Of a stretch of 32,170 nucleotides of DNA, positions 17,942 through 26,886 are shown piece after piece. Source of the DNA: Chloroflexota bacterium. GTDB lineage: Bacteria > Chloroflexota > Dehalococcoidia > SZUA-161 > SpSt-899. The translations under genes were made by a program, and so were the position numbers. Numbering within the stretch: the first letter of the stretch is position 1; every line of letters starts with the position of its first letter. The notes under the pieces were generated by a model that searched no databases, was not told where the DNA came from, and saw only the letters and a list, made by a program, of their open reading frames with translations. The stretch lies in NCBI GenBank assembly GCA_013203045.1, contig JABMQN010000213.1, positions 1 to 32,170 on the forward strand, given 5' to 3'.

Positions 17942-20281
17942 TCAGGAGACACAACCTACCGAACGTCCCAAAATGGGTAGTTCCACTCTAAAGATTGTCC
18001 CTTTCCCTTCGCTGCTTTCAACAGATATTTGTCCTTTGTGTTCCTGGATGATACCGTAACAGATGCTTAGTCCTAATCCGGTTCCTTTACCAACGTCCTT
18101 CGTAGTGAAAAACGGCTCAAATATATGGGATAGTATTTCTCCAGGAACTCCGGGCCCATTATCAGTAAATTCAACTTGTATTGTTTCTCCAACTGTCTGT
18201 GTCTGAATGAGGAGTCTCCCTTCACCATTGCTTTCCTTCATAGCCTGTTCGGCGTTGATGAGAAGGTTTAAGAAGACCTGCTGCAATTGCGGGAAATCTG
18301 CGAGAGTATTGGGAAGTGTTGGGTCCAACTCAGTTATTATTTCTATACCATCCAGATTCAATTCATATGAACGCAAAGTAATGACGCTTTCGATGACATC
18401 GTTAATAGACACGTACTTCATTTCCGGTTCATGCTTTCGAGCGAATGAAAGCAAGTTACTTACTATTGAAATTGCGCGCAACGTGTTGTTATGCAAATTC
18501 TGAAGATCATCTCTTTCGATCTCATTCTCAACATAGGTGAGCATCAATTCTGCCGTGCCGGAGATTACCATCAAAGGATTGTTCAACTCGTGAGCAACAC
18601 CTGAGATGAGTTGTCCAATAGCCGCCAACTTTTCAGATTGCATGAGCTGTGCCTGACTGTCTTTCAATTGATCCATCGCTTTGCAGAGCTCAGCGTTTGC
18701 CTCTTTAATCCGGTCCTCGGAGTGCTTTCGCTCAAAAGCACTCCCCATGATATCTGCAAACGTACGTAGAAGCATAAGATCAATAGTGGTCCATTTTTCA
18801 GGATGGGCTACATTCTCAAGTGAGACAAATCCTGCCAACTCCTTTTCCACAAACCCAGGAACCATGAAGAGAGATGCGATACCATAATGATCCAGTTGGC
18901 ATTTCTCGATTTGGGTACATTCGGGCATCTGGGATACATCAGCAATAGAAATCACGTGTCTCTCACGTAGTTCATCCATCCACCATGAAAGTGACGTTGC
19001 GTAGAAACTCGTCAAATCCCCGATTCGAGGGGGCACTCCGTCAGCACACCATTCGTAAATACTGTCGATGCCAATCTTACCTTTGGGAAGAAAGAGTAGA
19101 TGTGATCGTGTTGCTCCGCTGAATTCACCGATATCCTGGAGCGATGCATATACAGCTTGGTCCATATCGGAAACACCAACTAACCGTGAAGAAATTATTG
19201 AGATAGTTTTCTCGAACTCCAGTCTGTGCCTGATAGTGTCTTCCACCTGTTTATGTTCAGTAATATCCCTCAATATCACAAGCCTTCCAGCAAGACGACT
19301 GTTCTTTTCGAAGATAGGTGAGATGTTCAACTCGTAGTACGTTTGAGATTGATCTTTGCTTACCACAATCTCTAAATGTTTTTCCGATATGCTTGCGGAT
19401 TCGTAATTAAAATCCAGACATCCTTCTAATACGTTAGTCGCTGGTTGGCCAACAATCTCGGTAGCTGGTTGTCCAAGAATCTCTTCTGCAGCTGGATTCA
19501 GATCCACAACACGGTTCGACGTGTTGATTACAATCATGGCATCAGGCATATCTCTGATAACAGAGTCCCTGGCCACTGGCACCACATCTAAAAGACGCAG
19601 AAGGAATAAACCCCACGCCAGAGCTAATCCAGATACGGTAAATCCAAACGGAGTAGTGTCCATGTAGGTAAATGGATCCAGATTGGAAAGAGATAGTAAA
19701 CTTGCAGCTAACGGAGCAATAGCGCCAACCAGAAGAACTCCGGCCTGGGCTCGGTAAGGAGACGAAGCACGAATGTATGCCTGTATCATGCAATATATAC
19801 CGATGGAGATTAGGAAGTACGAGTAGGTTAGATCAACCCAAAACCAGACGCCGCGATCTGAGACCATCATGGGAAACGGTCCACTGGAATCGAGCCTGAT
19901 ATCTCGCCAAAACAGGTGATGAGCGTGATTGGTCCAAACTAAAAGCAATGTGATTACAGGTAATACAGCAAGGCCTATTATTCTTCGACGAGTTAACCAC
20001 TTACTACGACCAGTGTACAGAAGCGCAAAGGAGAGCCATGCAATTGGTAATACCGACATACCTAATTGTTGAATCTTGGCCCAAAAGACCTTCGTAGAAA
20101 GTCCGGCACTTCCCAATTCGAGGAAGCTTCCTACAGACCACACCGCCACCGTTAGCATTAACACAAGGAAGGCCATTGCCCCAGGAGTCGTACGTCGCTG
20201 CCATATATATACTATAAGAGTGACTGATATAACTCCTGCGATTAGTGAAAGTAAGCTGTATTGATTATATTGCCAATGCAT
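17942..20281 (-). CDS. 7TM-PAS-GAF sensor histidine kinase
   Basis: 779 residues. The N-terminal about 230 residues contain seven hydrophobic helices (near 10-27, 34-52, 73-90, 100-116, 147-168, 178-197, 210-229) and end in [18 protein letters not shown], the pattern of the histidine-kinase N-terminal 7TM family. A PAS (about 240-350, [26 protein letters not shown]), a GAF domain (about 352-520) and a coiled coil lead to HisKA with His564 ([13 protein letters not shown]) and a HATPase ([30 protein letters not shown]). The start ATG 20281 follows AGGA at 7 nt. It heads the run of kinase and receiver genes; 164 bp separate it from the LuxR-type gene upstream, with no clear terminator. Confidence 0.93.
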   Translation of the reverse strand: MHWQYNQYSLLSLIAGVISVTLIVYIWQRRTTPGAMAFLVLMLTVAVWSVGSFLELGSAGLSTKVFWAKIQQLGMSVLPIAWLSFALLYTGRSKWLTRRRIIGLAVLPVITLLLVWTNHAHHLFWRDIRLDSSGPFPMMVSDRGVWFWVDLTYSYFLISIGIYCMIQAYIRASSPYRAQAGVLLVGAIAPLAASLLSLSNLDPFTYMDTTPFGFTVSGLALAWGLFLLRLLDVVPVARDSVIRDMPDAMIVINTSNRVVDLNPAAEEILGQPATEIVGQPATNVLEGCLDFNYESASISEKHLEIVVSKDQSQTYYELNISPIFEKNSRLAGRLVILRDITEHKQVEDTIRHRLEFEKTISIISSRLVGVSDMDQAVYASLQDIGEFSGATRSHLLFLPKGKIGIDSIYEWCADGVPPRIGDLTSFYATSLSWWMDELRERHVISIADVSQMPECTQIEKCQLDHYGIASLFMVPGFVEKELAGFVSLENVAHPEKWTTIDLMLLRTFADIMGSAFERKHSEDRIKEANAELCKAMDQLKDSQAQLMQSEKLAAIGQLISGVAHELNNPLMVISGTAELMLTYVENEIERDDLQNLHNNTLRAISIVSNLLSFARKHEPEMKYVSINDVIESVITLRSYELNLDGIEIITELDPTLPNTLADFPQLQQVFLNLLINAEQAMKESNGEGRLLIQTQTVGETIQVEFTDNGPGVPGEILSHIFEPFFTTKDVGKGTGLGLSICYGIIQEHKGQISVESSEGKGTIFRVELPILGRSVGCVS

Positions 20282-20445
20282 TATTTGATCCTATTTGTTT
20301 TATCGATTCACAAGGTTAACCCTGCTAATACCAGTCTTTGATTTTTGATCTTCTCGCCTAGCCGCTTAACTCAGTAGATACTCAATTACCCTGTTTCATA
20401 GTATGTTCTCACCTGTTTCTATTGGGCGTCTGATCTGTTGCTTCT

Positions 20446-21141
20446 CTACATACCAAGCAAGTCATAATTCAGTAATTGCCCGGTTGCCTTGAGGTAGAGC
20501 ATTATAGAACTGACCCGGGGATGTTTAGAATTGGATTGCATATCGAGTTTGCTGTAGATGGAATTTATGTGGCGGTCAATCGTCTTTGGATCTACACCAA
20601 GAACATCAGCAATGGTGTTATTCCTGTACCCGTTTGCCATCCAGTTCAGAACTTCCAGTTCCCGATGGGTGAGTTCTTGGAGGAAAGTGGTCTTGCTCTC
20701 TCCAACACAGATCAGATTTTCCATAATCACCGGATCGAGAACAATTTGTCCTTCAACTACAGCATGTACTATCTGTGTCAGTTGGCTTGTTTTGTCTATG
20801 GAGCGCTTCAAGAGAAAAGCACTTCCCTTTGAGATGTTATTGGTGTATTCCTTCAACTGTTTAATTCCTTTAATATCAAATAGCGTTGAAAGAAGGACTA
20901 TGCCCAAGTCAGGAAAATGCTCTTGAATGGTCTCCAGTTGGATTATAGTACTCGATTGAAGCATTTTAGTGCCTAAAATCATTACATCTGGCTGAAAGGC
21001 CGAAAGCACACTCATTACACCATCTGTGTTAGTGTTACCCGATATACCAACCACATCTAGGGTAGGTTCTAATGGCAGAACCGCATTGTAGGCATCCCTA
21101 AGAAACTCCTGCTCTTCTACAATATAAAGTTTGATCTTCAT
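20446..21141 (-). CDS. Pseudo-receiver LuxR-family regulator (copy 1)
   Basis: 231 residues: an N-terminal receiver-like domain (about 2-125) and a C-terminal LuxR/NarL helix-turn-helix (about 160-215: LTHRELEVLNWMANGYRNNTIADVLGV ... TIDRHINSIYSKL). The receiver is degenerate: the DD acidic pair is EE (YIVEEQEFLRDAY) and the position of the phosphoacceptor Asp is Gly (DVMILGTKML), while the Lys is kept (FLLKRS). Control by phosphorylation is therefore unlikely. Two paralogues with the same changes lie upstream. Which promoters it binds is unknown. Confidence 0.9.
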   Translation of the reverse strand: MKIKLYIVEEQEFLRDAYNAVLPLEPTLDVVGISGNTNTDGVMSVLSAFQPDVMILGTKMLQSSTIIQLETIQEHFPDLGIVLLSTLFDIKGIKQLKEYTNNISKGSAFLLKRSIDKTSQLTQIVHAVVEGQIVLDPVIMENLICVGESKTTFLQELTHRELEVLNWMANGYRNNTIADVLGVDPKTIDRHINSIYSKLDMQSNSKHPRVSSIMLYLKATGQLLNYDLLGM

Positions 21142-21191
21142 TGTTTAATCCACAGTGTATGGTTGGAATATGAAAGGGATAAGCATTTGGG

Positions 21192-21557
21192 TCACTCCGT
21201 TGCAACAAAGTCTTCAGCTACCTGGTTCGTGAGTGGACAGAGATCTGCTACCCAATACTCCTCCTCTCCTATTTCTTTTTCCCATTCAATCATGTCACCT
21301 GCATAATATCCCTTACGGACATAGGCTGCTCCATCTATTTTCAGGTAAGCCACGGCGATTCGTCCTGATTCAGTCAGTTTCTCCCCGACAATCTGGGTAA
21401 CCGGTCCCATCGAGATGACTGCCGAATTTTGGTATACCTGAACACCGTTTTCAATAGAGCATAATTTACACATTGCAACATCATCCTGATCTATGTACAC
21501 TTGCATACTAGTCTCTGGGGTGATCACAATCATTTCAGGGGATTGGCCTTTGTACAT
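21192..21557 (-). CDS. Small protein of unknown function
   Basis: 121 residues from ATG 21557, which has GGAGG 6 nt upstream. An upstream ATG in the same frame (21614) would overlap the preceding gene and gives an unlikely basic N-terminus. The protein is acidic, without signal peptide or membrane segment, with two central cysteines (MCKLCS) and a likely mostly beta composition (VYQNSAVISMGPVTQIVGEKL, then YVRKGYYAGDMIEWEKE). I do not recognise the family. It lies 37 bp after one pseudo-receiver regulator and 50 bp before another, so co-transcription and a functional tie to these regulators are likely. Confidence 0.7.
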   Translation of the reverse strand: MYKGQSPEMIVITPETSMQVYIDQDDVAMCKLCSIENGVQVYQNSAVISMGPVTQIVGEKLTESGRIAVAYLKIDGAAYVRKGYYAGDMIEWEKEIGEEEYWVADLCPLTNQVAEDFVATE

Positions 21558-21594
21558 TACTTGCCTCCTTCTCTGGCATTTCCGATACCGTCCT

Positions 21595-22422
21595 CTACTC
21601 GTCCAAAACGCCATTTATAAGCAATTGTCCTGTTGCTTCCAAATATAGAATTGCGGTACTGACCCTGGGCTGCTTTGATTCGTTCAGGACATGCCCAAGT
21701 TTACTGTAGACGCAGTTAATGTGCCGTTCGACGGTCTTTCGGTCCACGCCAAGAATGTTACCGATGGTTTCATTTCGATATCCCTTTGCCAAACAACTCA
21801 CGACATCCAACTCACGACGGGTAAGGTCTTTGAGCAATGAAACCCGTACGTCTGTACCTTCGATAAGCTTTTCCATTACCAGCGAGTCAAGAACTATTTG
21901 CCCTGTTGCAACAGCTTGAATCAATTGTGCCAACTGGCCTGCTCGATCAATGGATTGTTTCAAAAGAAATGCACATCCCCTGGGATTAACCTTCGTAAAT
22001 TCCTTAAGCCGGTTCATTCCCAGATCATCAAATGAAGTTGCGAGAACCACTATCCCCAAATCTGGGAAATGCTGTCGGATAGTATCCAATAAATCTATTG
22101 TGCCAGGATCAAGAACCTTCATGCCCAGTACCAAGACATCTGGATTAAGAGTCGAAATCATATTCATTATGTCTTCCGCGTCGCAAGTTCCTGATACCCC
22201 GGCCAACTCAATGGCTGCTTCCAAAGGCAAAGTAAGTGTGTAAGCATGCCGTAGTATTTCCTGTTCCTCAACTATGCATACCTGTATCTTTTTTGTGCCG
22301 AGGCTTGATGCTCCGTTACTGTTTTTTGGTAAAAGAGAGGCTCTAACTTCATATGTGCTTTCGTCGGACGTCATTACAGAGCCCTGTTTTTTTGTCAGTG
22401 ACATTTCTAGCGTCTGTTCCAT
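21595..22422 (-). CDS. Pseudo-receiver LuxR-family regulator (copy 2)
   Basis: 275 residues. A 45-residue N-terminal extension precedes a receiver-like domain (about 46-170) with EE replacing the acidic pair (CIVEEQEILRHAY) and Gly replacing the phosphoacceptor (DVLVLGMKVL); the Lys is kept (LLKQS). The C-terminal LuxR HTH reads LTRRELDVVSCLAKGYRNETIGNILGV and VERHINCVYSKL. Start ATG 22422 lies behind GTGAGG. A strong 13-bp hairpin lies about 70 nt upstream of the start. Same architecture as the genes at 20446 and 22756. Confidence 0.9.
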   Translation of the reverse strand: MEQTLEMSLTKKQGSVMTSDESTYEVRASLLPKNSNGASSLGTKKIQVCIVEEQEILRHAYTLTLPLEAAIELAGVSGTCDAEDIMNMISTLNPDVLVLGMKVLDPGTIDLLDTIRQHFPDLGIVVLATSFDDLGMNRLKEFTKVNPRGCAFLLKQSIDRAGQLAQLIQAVATGQIVLDSLVMEKLIEGTDVRVSLLKDLTRRELDVVSCLAKGYRNETIGNILGVDRKTVERHINCVYSKLGHVLNESKQPRVSTAILYLEATGQLLINGVLDE

Positions 22423-22755
22423 TTCCTCACCCCTTTTACGAATTTTGTATAATCTTTATATTGTTTATGTTGACGAGTTATTGTCTTTCTATCTGGAGGG
22501 GGATCGGTGACCAGCCGAATCCCCCTCCAGACAAAAAAGGAGGAACGAACACGTCAAAGTGGAAGTATTATTTTCATCGTTATGCTCTGGAACAGCATTC
22601 CCCACAGATAAGGAGTTGGGTCCCAATACCAGAGGATTTTTTGTGTAGAACGCAGTTATTGTGCTCTTGTTCATGTTCAGGATTCCTTTGTATTTCTTAT
22701 CCTTTGCGGTTTCTGCTTTATACCAGGCATGTCCAGTACACATTGACTGATTTGG
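22423..22755. other. Gene-poor spacer between regulators 2 and 3
   Basis: 333 bp without a convincing gene. A possible 61-codon minus-strand frame (22489-22674, AAGGAA before its ATG) has no recognisable features and runs through the hairpin at 22492-22531. No riboswitch core is visible here. Confidence 0.6.
22492..22531 (-). other. Perfect 13-bp hairpin in 5' leader of regulator 2
   Basis: tctggagggggat (22492-22504) pairs exactly with atccccctccaga (22519-22531); CGG/CCG can extend the stem past a bulged base. Neither strand has a U-tract after the stem (the minus transcript continues AUAGAAAG), so it is not a standard intrinsic terminator. It may be a processing or stability element, or an attenuator. 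Confidence 0.6.
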
Positions 22756-23562
22756 TTAATCAATAGCAGGCTGAGGATCCAAGAACTGGCTTGTTGCTTT
22801 CAAATAAATGACTGTGCATCCAACCCTGGGATTCTTTGATCCGATTACATCACTGAGTTTGTTATAAATCGAGTTTATATGACGTTCGACAGTGTTAGGT
22901 TCTACGAAAAGAATGTCGGCGATAGTGGTATTCCTATATCCTTTTGCAACCAAGCCAAGAACTTCGATTTCTCTTCTGGTGAGTTGCTTAAGAGGTGAAA
23001 TTTCATCATCCATATTCACAACTAGCCCCTCCATCACCACTGGATCGAGTATGACTTGTCCGTTTGCGACAGCATGTATTGCCTGGGTTAATTGATCTAT
23101 CCTATTCAATGAGCGCTTGAGAAGCAGGGCACATCCGTTGTGACCTGTGCTGGTTAATGCACGCAACTGCTTGACCACCGTGTGATCATAGTGGGCTGCA
23201 AGTAACACGATGCCTATGCCAGGGAAATGATGACGAATTTCAATCAGTTGCGCTATTGTGCTTGATTCGAGGGTTTTAGTACCAACAAGAATGGTATCGG
23301 GCTGAAGGTTTGACACCGCTTCCAAAAGATTCTCCGGTTTTCCATTAGCCGAAACTCCTACTAATTTAATATCGCTTTCAGTAAGCAGAATTGCTTCATA
23401 AGCATAACGAAGTAATTCCTGTTCTTCGACTACATATATACTCGTTTCTTGGGTTTGAGGCTTATTGCCATCTGTGAAATCATCGGTAATGTGGCAAAGC
23501 TGTAGCTTATTCATATGCTTGGCAGAAGTTGTTGCCGTTTTCTTTGCATTCATAGTTTGCAT
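22756..23562 (-). CDS. Pseudo-receiver LuxR-family regulator (copy 3), c-di-GMP riboswitch controlled
   Basis: 268 residues from ATG 23562. GGAGGG (23573-23578) lies 10 nt upstream; the first in-frame ATG (23595) sits directly after the terminator U-tract with no ribosome-binding site. A roughly 40-residue extension precedes the receiver-like domain, again with EE (YVVEEQELLRYAY) and Gly at the phosphoacceptor site (DTILVGTKTL), Lys kept (LLLKRS). The HTH reads LTRREIEVLGLVAKGYRNTTIADILFV ... VERHINSIYNKL. Its leader holds two c-di-GMP-I riboswitches, each with its own terminator, so transcription of this gene, and perhaps the two paralogues after it, should respond to c-di-GMP. Confidence 0.9.
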   Translation of the reverse strand: MQTMNAKKTATTSAKHMNKLQLCHITDDFTDGNKPQTQETSIYVVEEQELLRYAYEAILLTESDIKLVGVSANGKPENLLEAVSNLQPDTILVGTKTLESSTIAQLIEIRHHFPGIGIVLLAAHYDHTVVKQLRALTSTGHNGCALLLKRSLNRIDQLTQAIHAVANGQVILDPVVMEGLVVNMDDEISPLKQLTRREIEVLGLVAKGYRNTTIADILFVEPNTVERHINSIYNKLSDVIGSKNPRVGCTVIYLKATSQFLDPQPAID

Positions 23563-23603
23563 TTCTATTGAGCCCTCCATTTGTTGATATGTCATAGTCT
23601 TTT

Positions 23604-23640
23604 AAAAAATGAAGGGGATACCAAGAAAAGTATCCCCTTC
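23604..23640 (-). terminator. Intrinsic terminator of riboswitch 1
   Basis: An 11-bp perfect stem (gaaggggatac 23611-23621 with gtatccccttc 23630-23640, 8-nt loop) is followed in the minus transcript by A and six U (23609-23604). It ends 41 nt before the regulator start codon, the right place for transcription attenuation by the aptamer upstream. Confidence 0.9.
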
Positions 23641-23777
23641 ATCTGGCCACTCCTGGCACTGTATGTGCCAGGAATATCCCTGCTCCTTTCACAGTTATCC
23701 CTTCAATACATCTTTCTTCCCTAACCCAACACAACAACGTCATTTGGAACATCCCCCAGGAGCAGTGAATATACTTT

Positions 23778-23866
23778 CTTCGGTAGCCCGGCTATCATAG
23801 CCTTTGAAGGCTTTAGACCCGTGGCTTTGCGTCGCCGCCTTTCGGCGGGTTTGCCTTTCTCGGAAT
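23778..23866 (-). promoter_or_regulatory. Cyclic di-GMP-I (GEMM-I) riboswitch 1
   Basis: The minus transcript reads GGCAAACC, a CGCC-GAAA-GGCG tetraloop hairpin, GACGCAAAGCC, ACGGGTCTAAAGCC, then GGCTATGATAGCC and GGGCTACCG. This is the full GEMM-I core, with GAAA tetraloop and receptor-like UCUAA/AUGA. The base before CAAACC is G (position 20 of the Vc2 numbering) and the C after the UA of GGGCUACC corresponds to C92, both c-di-GMP contacts. It is the proximal aptamer before the LuxR-type gene, with a long expression platform (about 170 nt to the terminator end). Confidence 0.95.
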
Positions 23867-23928
23867 TATTGGAGCCGTTGCATCATAGTTGCGATCGACT
23901 CCAAGCATCTTCAGTTTTTAATGTTCAT

Positions 23929-23950
23929 GGTCTCAGAATTTACTGAGATT
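23929..23950. promoter_or_regulatory. Dyad upstream of riboswitch 1
   Basis: tctcag (23931-23936) and ctgaga (23943-23948) form a perfect inverted repeat with a 6-bp AT-only centre, flanked by GG and CC. A similar CAGT-centred dyad holds the same position before riboswitch 2. It could be an operator or the top of a leader hairpin; no consensus promoter is clear. Confidence 0.35.
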
Positions 23951-24084
23951 CCAAAGTGTCCCTGCACACTTCCAGGGTTACCTTGACTTGAGTTTTATTA
24001 CTCGATAATGTGTTTTATCGAATTACTGGTCATTGCGGGTATTTTCCCGAATACCCCTGTATTGGTTTATTTGGACTAAAAACC

Positions 24085-24114
24085 AAAAAAGGGGATACCT
24101 ATAAAGGCATCCCC
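24085..24114 (-). terminator. Intrinsic terminator of riboswitch 2
   Basis: ggggatacc (24091-24099) pairs with ggcatcccc (24106-24114), with one G-U pair and a 6-nt loop; six U follow in the minus transcript (24090-24085). It lies about 35 nt after the aptamer core and ahead of the whole riboswitch 1 unit, so no gene lies between it and the next aptamer. Confidence 0.88.
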
Positions 24115-24147
24115 GCAATAACCGACCAAACTTCGGAATTATAGTCT

Positions 24148-24238
24148 CTTCGGCGGCCCGGCTATCATACCTTTTTAAAAAGGCTTCAGACCCGTGGCTT
24201 TGCGTCACCGCCTTTCGGCGGGTTTGCCTTTATCGGAG
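24148..24238 (-). promoter_or_regulatory. Cyclic di-GMP-I (GEMM-I) riboswitch 2
   Basis: Minus transcript: AAAGGCAAACC, CGCC-GAAA-GGCG, GTGACGCAAAGCC, ACGGGTCTGAAGCC, a distal stem capped by an A/U-rich loop, GGTATGATAGCC, GGGCCGCCG. All GEMM-I core elements are present, including the G before CAAACC. It is the distal member of a tandem pair upstream of the regulator at 22756-23562, with its own terminator at 24085-24114. Confidence 0.95.
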
Positions 24239-24301
24239 CTATTGGAATTATCGCATCTAGTCTGCGATAAACTCCACGCATCTCCAGCTTTTAATGTTCA
24301 T

Positions 24302-24322
24302 GGATTCAGTATTAACTGATCC
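24302..24322. promoter_or_regulatory. Dyad upstream of riboswitch 2
   Basis: GGATtCAGT (24302-24310) and ACTGATCC (24315-24322) form an inverted repeat with one extra base, in the same place relative to the aptamer as the dyad at 23929. The block ATGAACATTAAAA follows directly in minus orientation in both copies, which suggests a shared promoter/operator unit. Confidence 0.35.
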
Positions 24323-24474
24323 TTTGGTGATACTTTACAATATCAGGTGACAGTATGGATACCGGGCCAGCCCCCAACACCATAAGGAAAATACCCGTAT
24401 CTTTTTTTGAGGATAAGCTCCTTTAGTTTTTGGGATGGTATTTGTGCCCAGAATATGTAACTATATCCCACTCA

Positions 24475-24626
24475 TTATTAAACCGGCAATTAAATACACA
24501 AAGAAATTTACAAATTATTGTCATTCCCGCGGAGGCGGGAATCTAGTGGTTTAAACACGCTTTTCTGGATTCCGGCTCTTCGCTTCGCTGCGGCCGGAAT
24601 GACATATTTAGTTACCGGGTTAATAA
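24475..24626 (+). mobile_element. 152-bp MITE-like element, copy A
   Basis: The element starts TTATTAAACCGGCAA and ends with its near reverse complement, giving 22-bp terminal inverted repeats with 3 mismatches (24475-24496 against 24605-24626). The inside holds two GTCATTCC/GGAATGAC-bounded palindromes (ATTCCCGC...GCGGGAAT and ATTCCGGC...GCCGGAAT). No coding capacity. A copy of the same length lies in opposite orientation at 28072-28223. Confidence 0.8.
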
Positions 24627-24722
24627 ATGACTTCCATTCGTTTTTCAGCGGGAATATCGCTTCGGTTAGTGGGAACGTCCCTACATGTATCTGCATGGGC
24701 GCTCTATAGCGGGATCGGAGAT

Positions 24723-26759
24723 TCAATATATTTCATAGTATGGCAGTATTACCTTTTCAGTATCAACAGCAATCGGGAGAGTAAAGCAAAACCTGGATCC
24801 TACGCCAAGTTCGTTCTCAACCCAGATTTGCCCTCCATGGAGTTCCACAATTCCTTTACATATTGCCAGTCCCAGTCCTGAGCCACTTCTCCGACGTTCG
24901 GTGTTCTCCTCAATCCTATGGAAAGTATCAAAAACCTTATCCAGATACTCGGGAGGAATGCCTCCACTTTCATCAGCAACACTGAAAACCAAATCGTCCC
25001 CTGAAATTTTAGCATCAGCGATGATTTTGCTCCCTTTGGGAGAATTAACTGCGGCATTCTCTACCAGAAATGCAATAGCTTGCCCTATGCGTATTCCGTC
25101 TACAAATAATTCTGGCGAGTTATCGGGTAACCGAAATTCCAGGTGATGATTGTTGGCTAATTTATCCAATACCCCAGTAAGCGCATTGATGATTGTTTCG
25201 ATCCTGGTAATACCGCGGTCAAGACTCAAAGTGCCTGCCTCGATCTGTGACATCTCCAGCACATCATTTACGATACGTAGCAGACGATCTGTTTCATTGT
25301 CAATGGTTAGTAGGAAGTCTTTTTGTGTCTCAGTATCCCATTCCACATCAGGCTGCGCTAAGGTGCTGGCAAGACCTTTAATAGATGTCATGGGAGTACG
25401 TATTTCGTGAGATACACTGGCAAGGAAAGCAGCACGCAGCCGATCGGCTTCCTCTGCGGCCATTGCTCTGGACATTGCTTCCAGCAATTTGATATTCTCG
25501 ATGGCGATGCTTACTTGATGTCCGATTGTAGTTAGAAATTCTCTCTCGCGAGGGAGAAATATCTGATTCCCCTTGGTTGATGCATACAAGACTCCCTGCA
25601 ATTTGCCACTCGCAATAAGTGGTAGACACACTACTGAGGATAGTTGGTTCTCGATAGTAACTCTTGCGGTTGACTCAGGCATTGATCCCATCGAAGAGAG
25701 AAGGGATTCGATGAACAGACTATCCTTTGTCGGGGCCACGTGCCCCAGGTCTCCTTTGCCTGGTTGTACTGCTGGTTCCTCATTTGCATACTCATCATCA
25801 AAGCCCCGATGAATTTTTAGACTCAATTCCTTTGTCTTCTCATCATAAAGGTAAATCCCGGTATGATTCACGTTGAGCATTCGAATTAATTGGTCCAGGA
25901 TCTTAATCAGAATTTCATCCAGGTCGAGCGATTGACTTACCGTTTGAGCGATATACGCCAAAGCAGCTAATTCTTGATTATTTTGTACCAGCCGTTCCTG
26001 CGCCTGCTTTTGTTCGGTGATATCCATTGACATGATCATGGCCCCATGGGAGAAAGGGGCTATGGTTATGGAAAGAATCCTCTCGTAATATTTTTGAGAT
26101 GGGAACTCCCTGATTTCTCCCGATTCGATACACTCCATCAGATCACTATACAGATTCCCTTCAACCTCTTCCCAGTAATCCCGGAACATAAGTGCTCCCA
26201 AATCAGGAAGATCATCTCCATAATGCCTTTTCGCCAGGTTACTTTTCACTACTCGTCCATTACGATCCACAATTACAATGGGCAGGGGATTGTATTGAAA
26301 TAGTGCAAAATTAAAAGACTCCTTTTCTCTGAGTAAGTCCTCGGATTGCCTTCTTTCACCAACATCTCGGAGAACACACAAGTCGATAACCTCTCCATCT
26401 TGTTCAATGGTGGAGATATTGGCTTCAACAGGTAGTGTTTGTCCATCGTTTCGGAATAAATCGATATCATAGCGACTGGGTATATTTTCCCCGATCATGA
26501 TATTTTTGTACCTGTCTTCAACAGTTTTTAACGAGTCCTGAGTAATCACGTCAGCAAGGTATTTACCAACAAGCCACTCATCCTCATAGCCAGTCATCTC
26601 AATAAACCTGGCATTAACATATTCCAGAAAGCCATTCTTGACCACGATGATCCCATCTGGGGCCCTATCCAGTAGAAGTTCATGAAGGCCATCCATTGCC
26701 ATGATAGGTACATTGATACTCATGTCACCTTGTTTTCTCGCGGTTCTTACCTTGCTCAT
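24723..26759 (-). CDS. Cytosolic PAS-PAS-GAF sensor histidine kinase
   Basis: 678 residues, start ATG 26759 behind AAAGGAG (7-nt spacer). PAS 1 (about 22-138, [22 protein letters not shown]), the shared divergent PAS module (148-253, [17 protein letters not shown] ... [15 protein letters not shown]), GAF (about 262-425), HisKA with His451 ([13 protein letters not shown]) and HATPase ([27 protein letters not shown]). The G1 box reads DESGGIP rather than DxGxG, so the first glycine is Ser and ATP binding may be altered. It lies 127 bp after the transglutaminase-like gene with no terminator between them, so it may share control by riboswitch 3. Both genes sit inside the MITE-flanked segment. Confidence 0.92.
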   Translation of the reverse strand: MSKVRTARKQGDMSINVPIMAMDGLHELLLDRAPDGIIVVKNGFLEYVNARFIEMTGYEDEWLVGKYLADVITQDSLKTVEDRYKNIMIGENIPSRYDIDLFRNDGQTLPVEANISTIEQDGEVIDLCVLRDVGERRQSEDLLREKESFNFALFQYNPLPIVIVDRNGRVVKSNLAKRHYGDDLPDLGALMFRDYWEEVEGNLYSDLMECIESGEIREFPSQKYYERILSITIAPFSHGAMIMSMDITEQKQAQERLVQNNQELAALAYIAQTVSQSLDLDEILIKILDQLIRMLNVNHTGIYLYDEKTKELSLKIHRGFDDEYANEEPAVQPGKGDLGHVAPTKDSLFIESLLSSMGSMPESTARVTIENQLSSVVCLPLIASGKLQGVLYASTKGNQIFLPREREFLTTIGHQVSIAIENIKLLEAMSRAMAAEEADRLRAAFLASVSHEIRTPMTSIKGLASTLAQPDVEWDTETQKDFLLTIDNETDRLLRIVNDVLEMSQIEAGTLSLDRGITRIETIINALTGVLDKLANNHHLEFRLPDNSPELFVDGIRIGQAIAFLVENAAVNSPKGSKIIADAKISGDDLVFSVADESGGIPPEYLDKVFDTFHRIEENTERRRSGSGLGLAICKGIVELHGGQIWVENELGVGSRFCFTLPIAVDTEKVILPYYEIY

Positions 26760-26886
26760 TGAACATCTCCTTTTCTAAAGGAAAATGGAACGCAAATCCC
26801 ATACCTCTCACTCGTATGGAGTATTTTCCAGTGTTTCCGGGATATTTTTTCAGTTAGAAGACATAATGCAGACTCATACTCAGCTT

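Noticed and set aside
20282-20445. Terminator between regulator 1 and the 7TM kinase
   Set aside because: No stem followed by a U-tract could be found on the minus strand; transcription may continue.
22489-22674. Possible 61-residue minus-strand gene
   Set aside because: A fair ribosome-binding site precedes it, but the protein has no recognisable features and its 3' part runs through a perfect hairpin; not enough to call.
24508-24726. Short open frames on both strands at 24508-24726
   Set aside because: They lie largely inside the MITE-like element and encode its palindromes in both directions.
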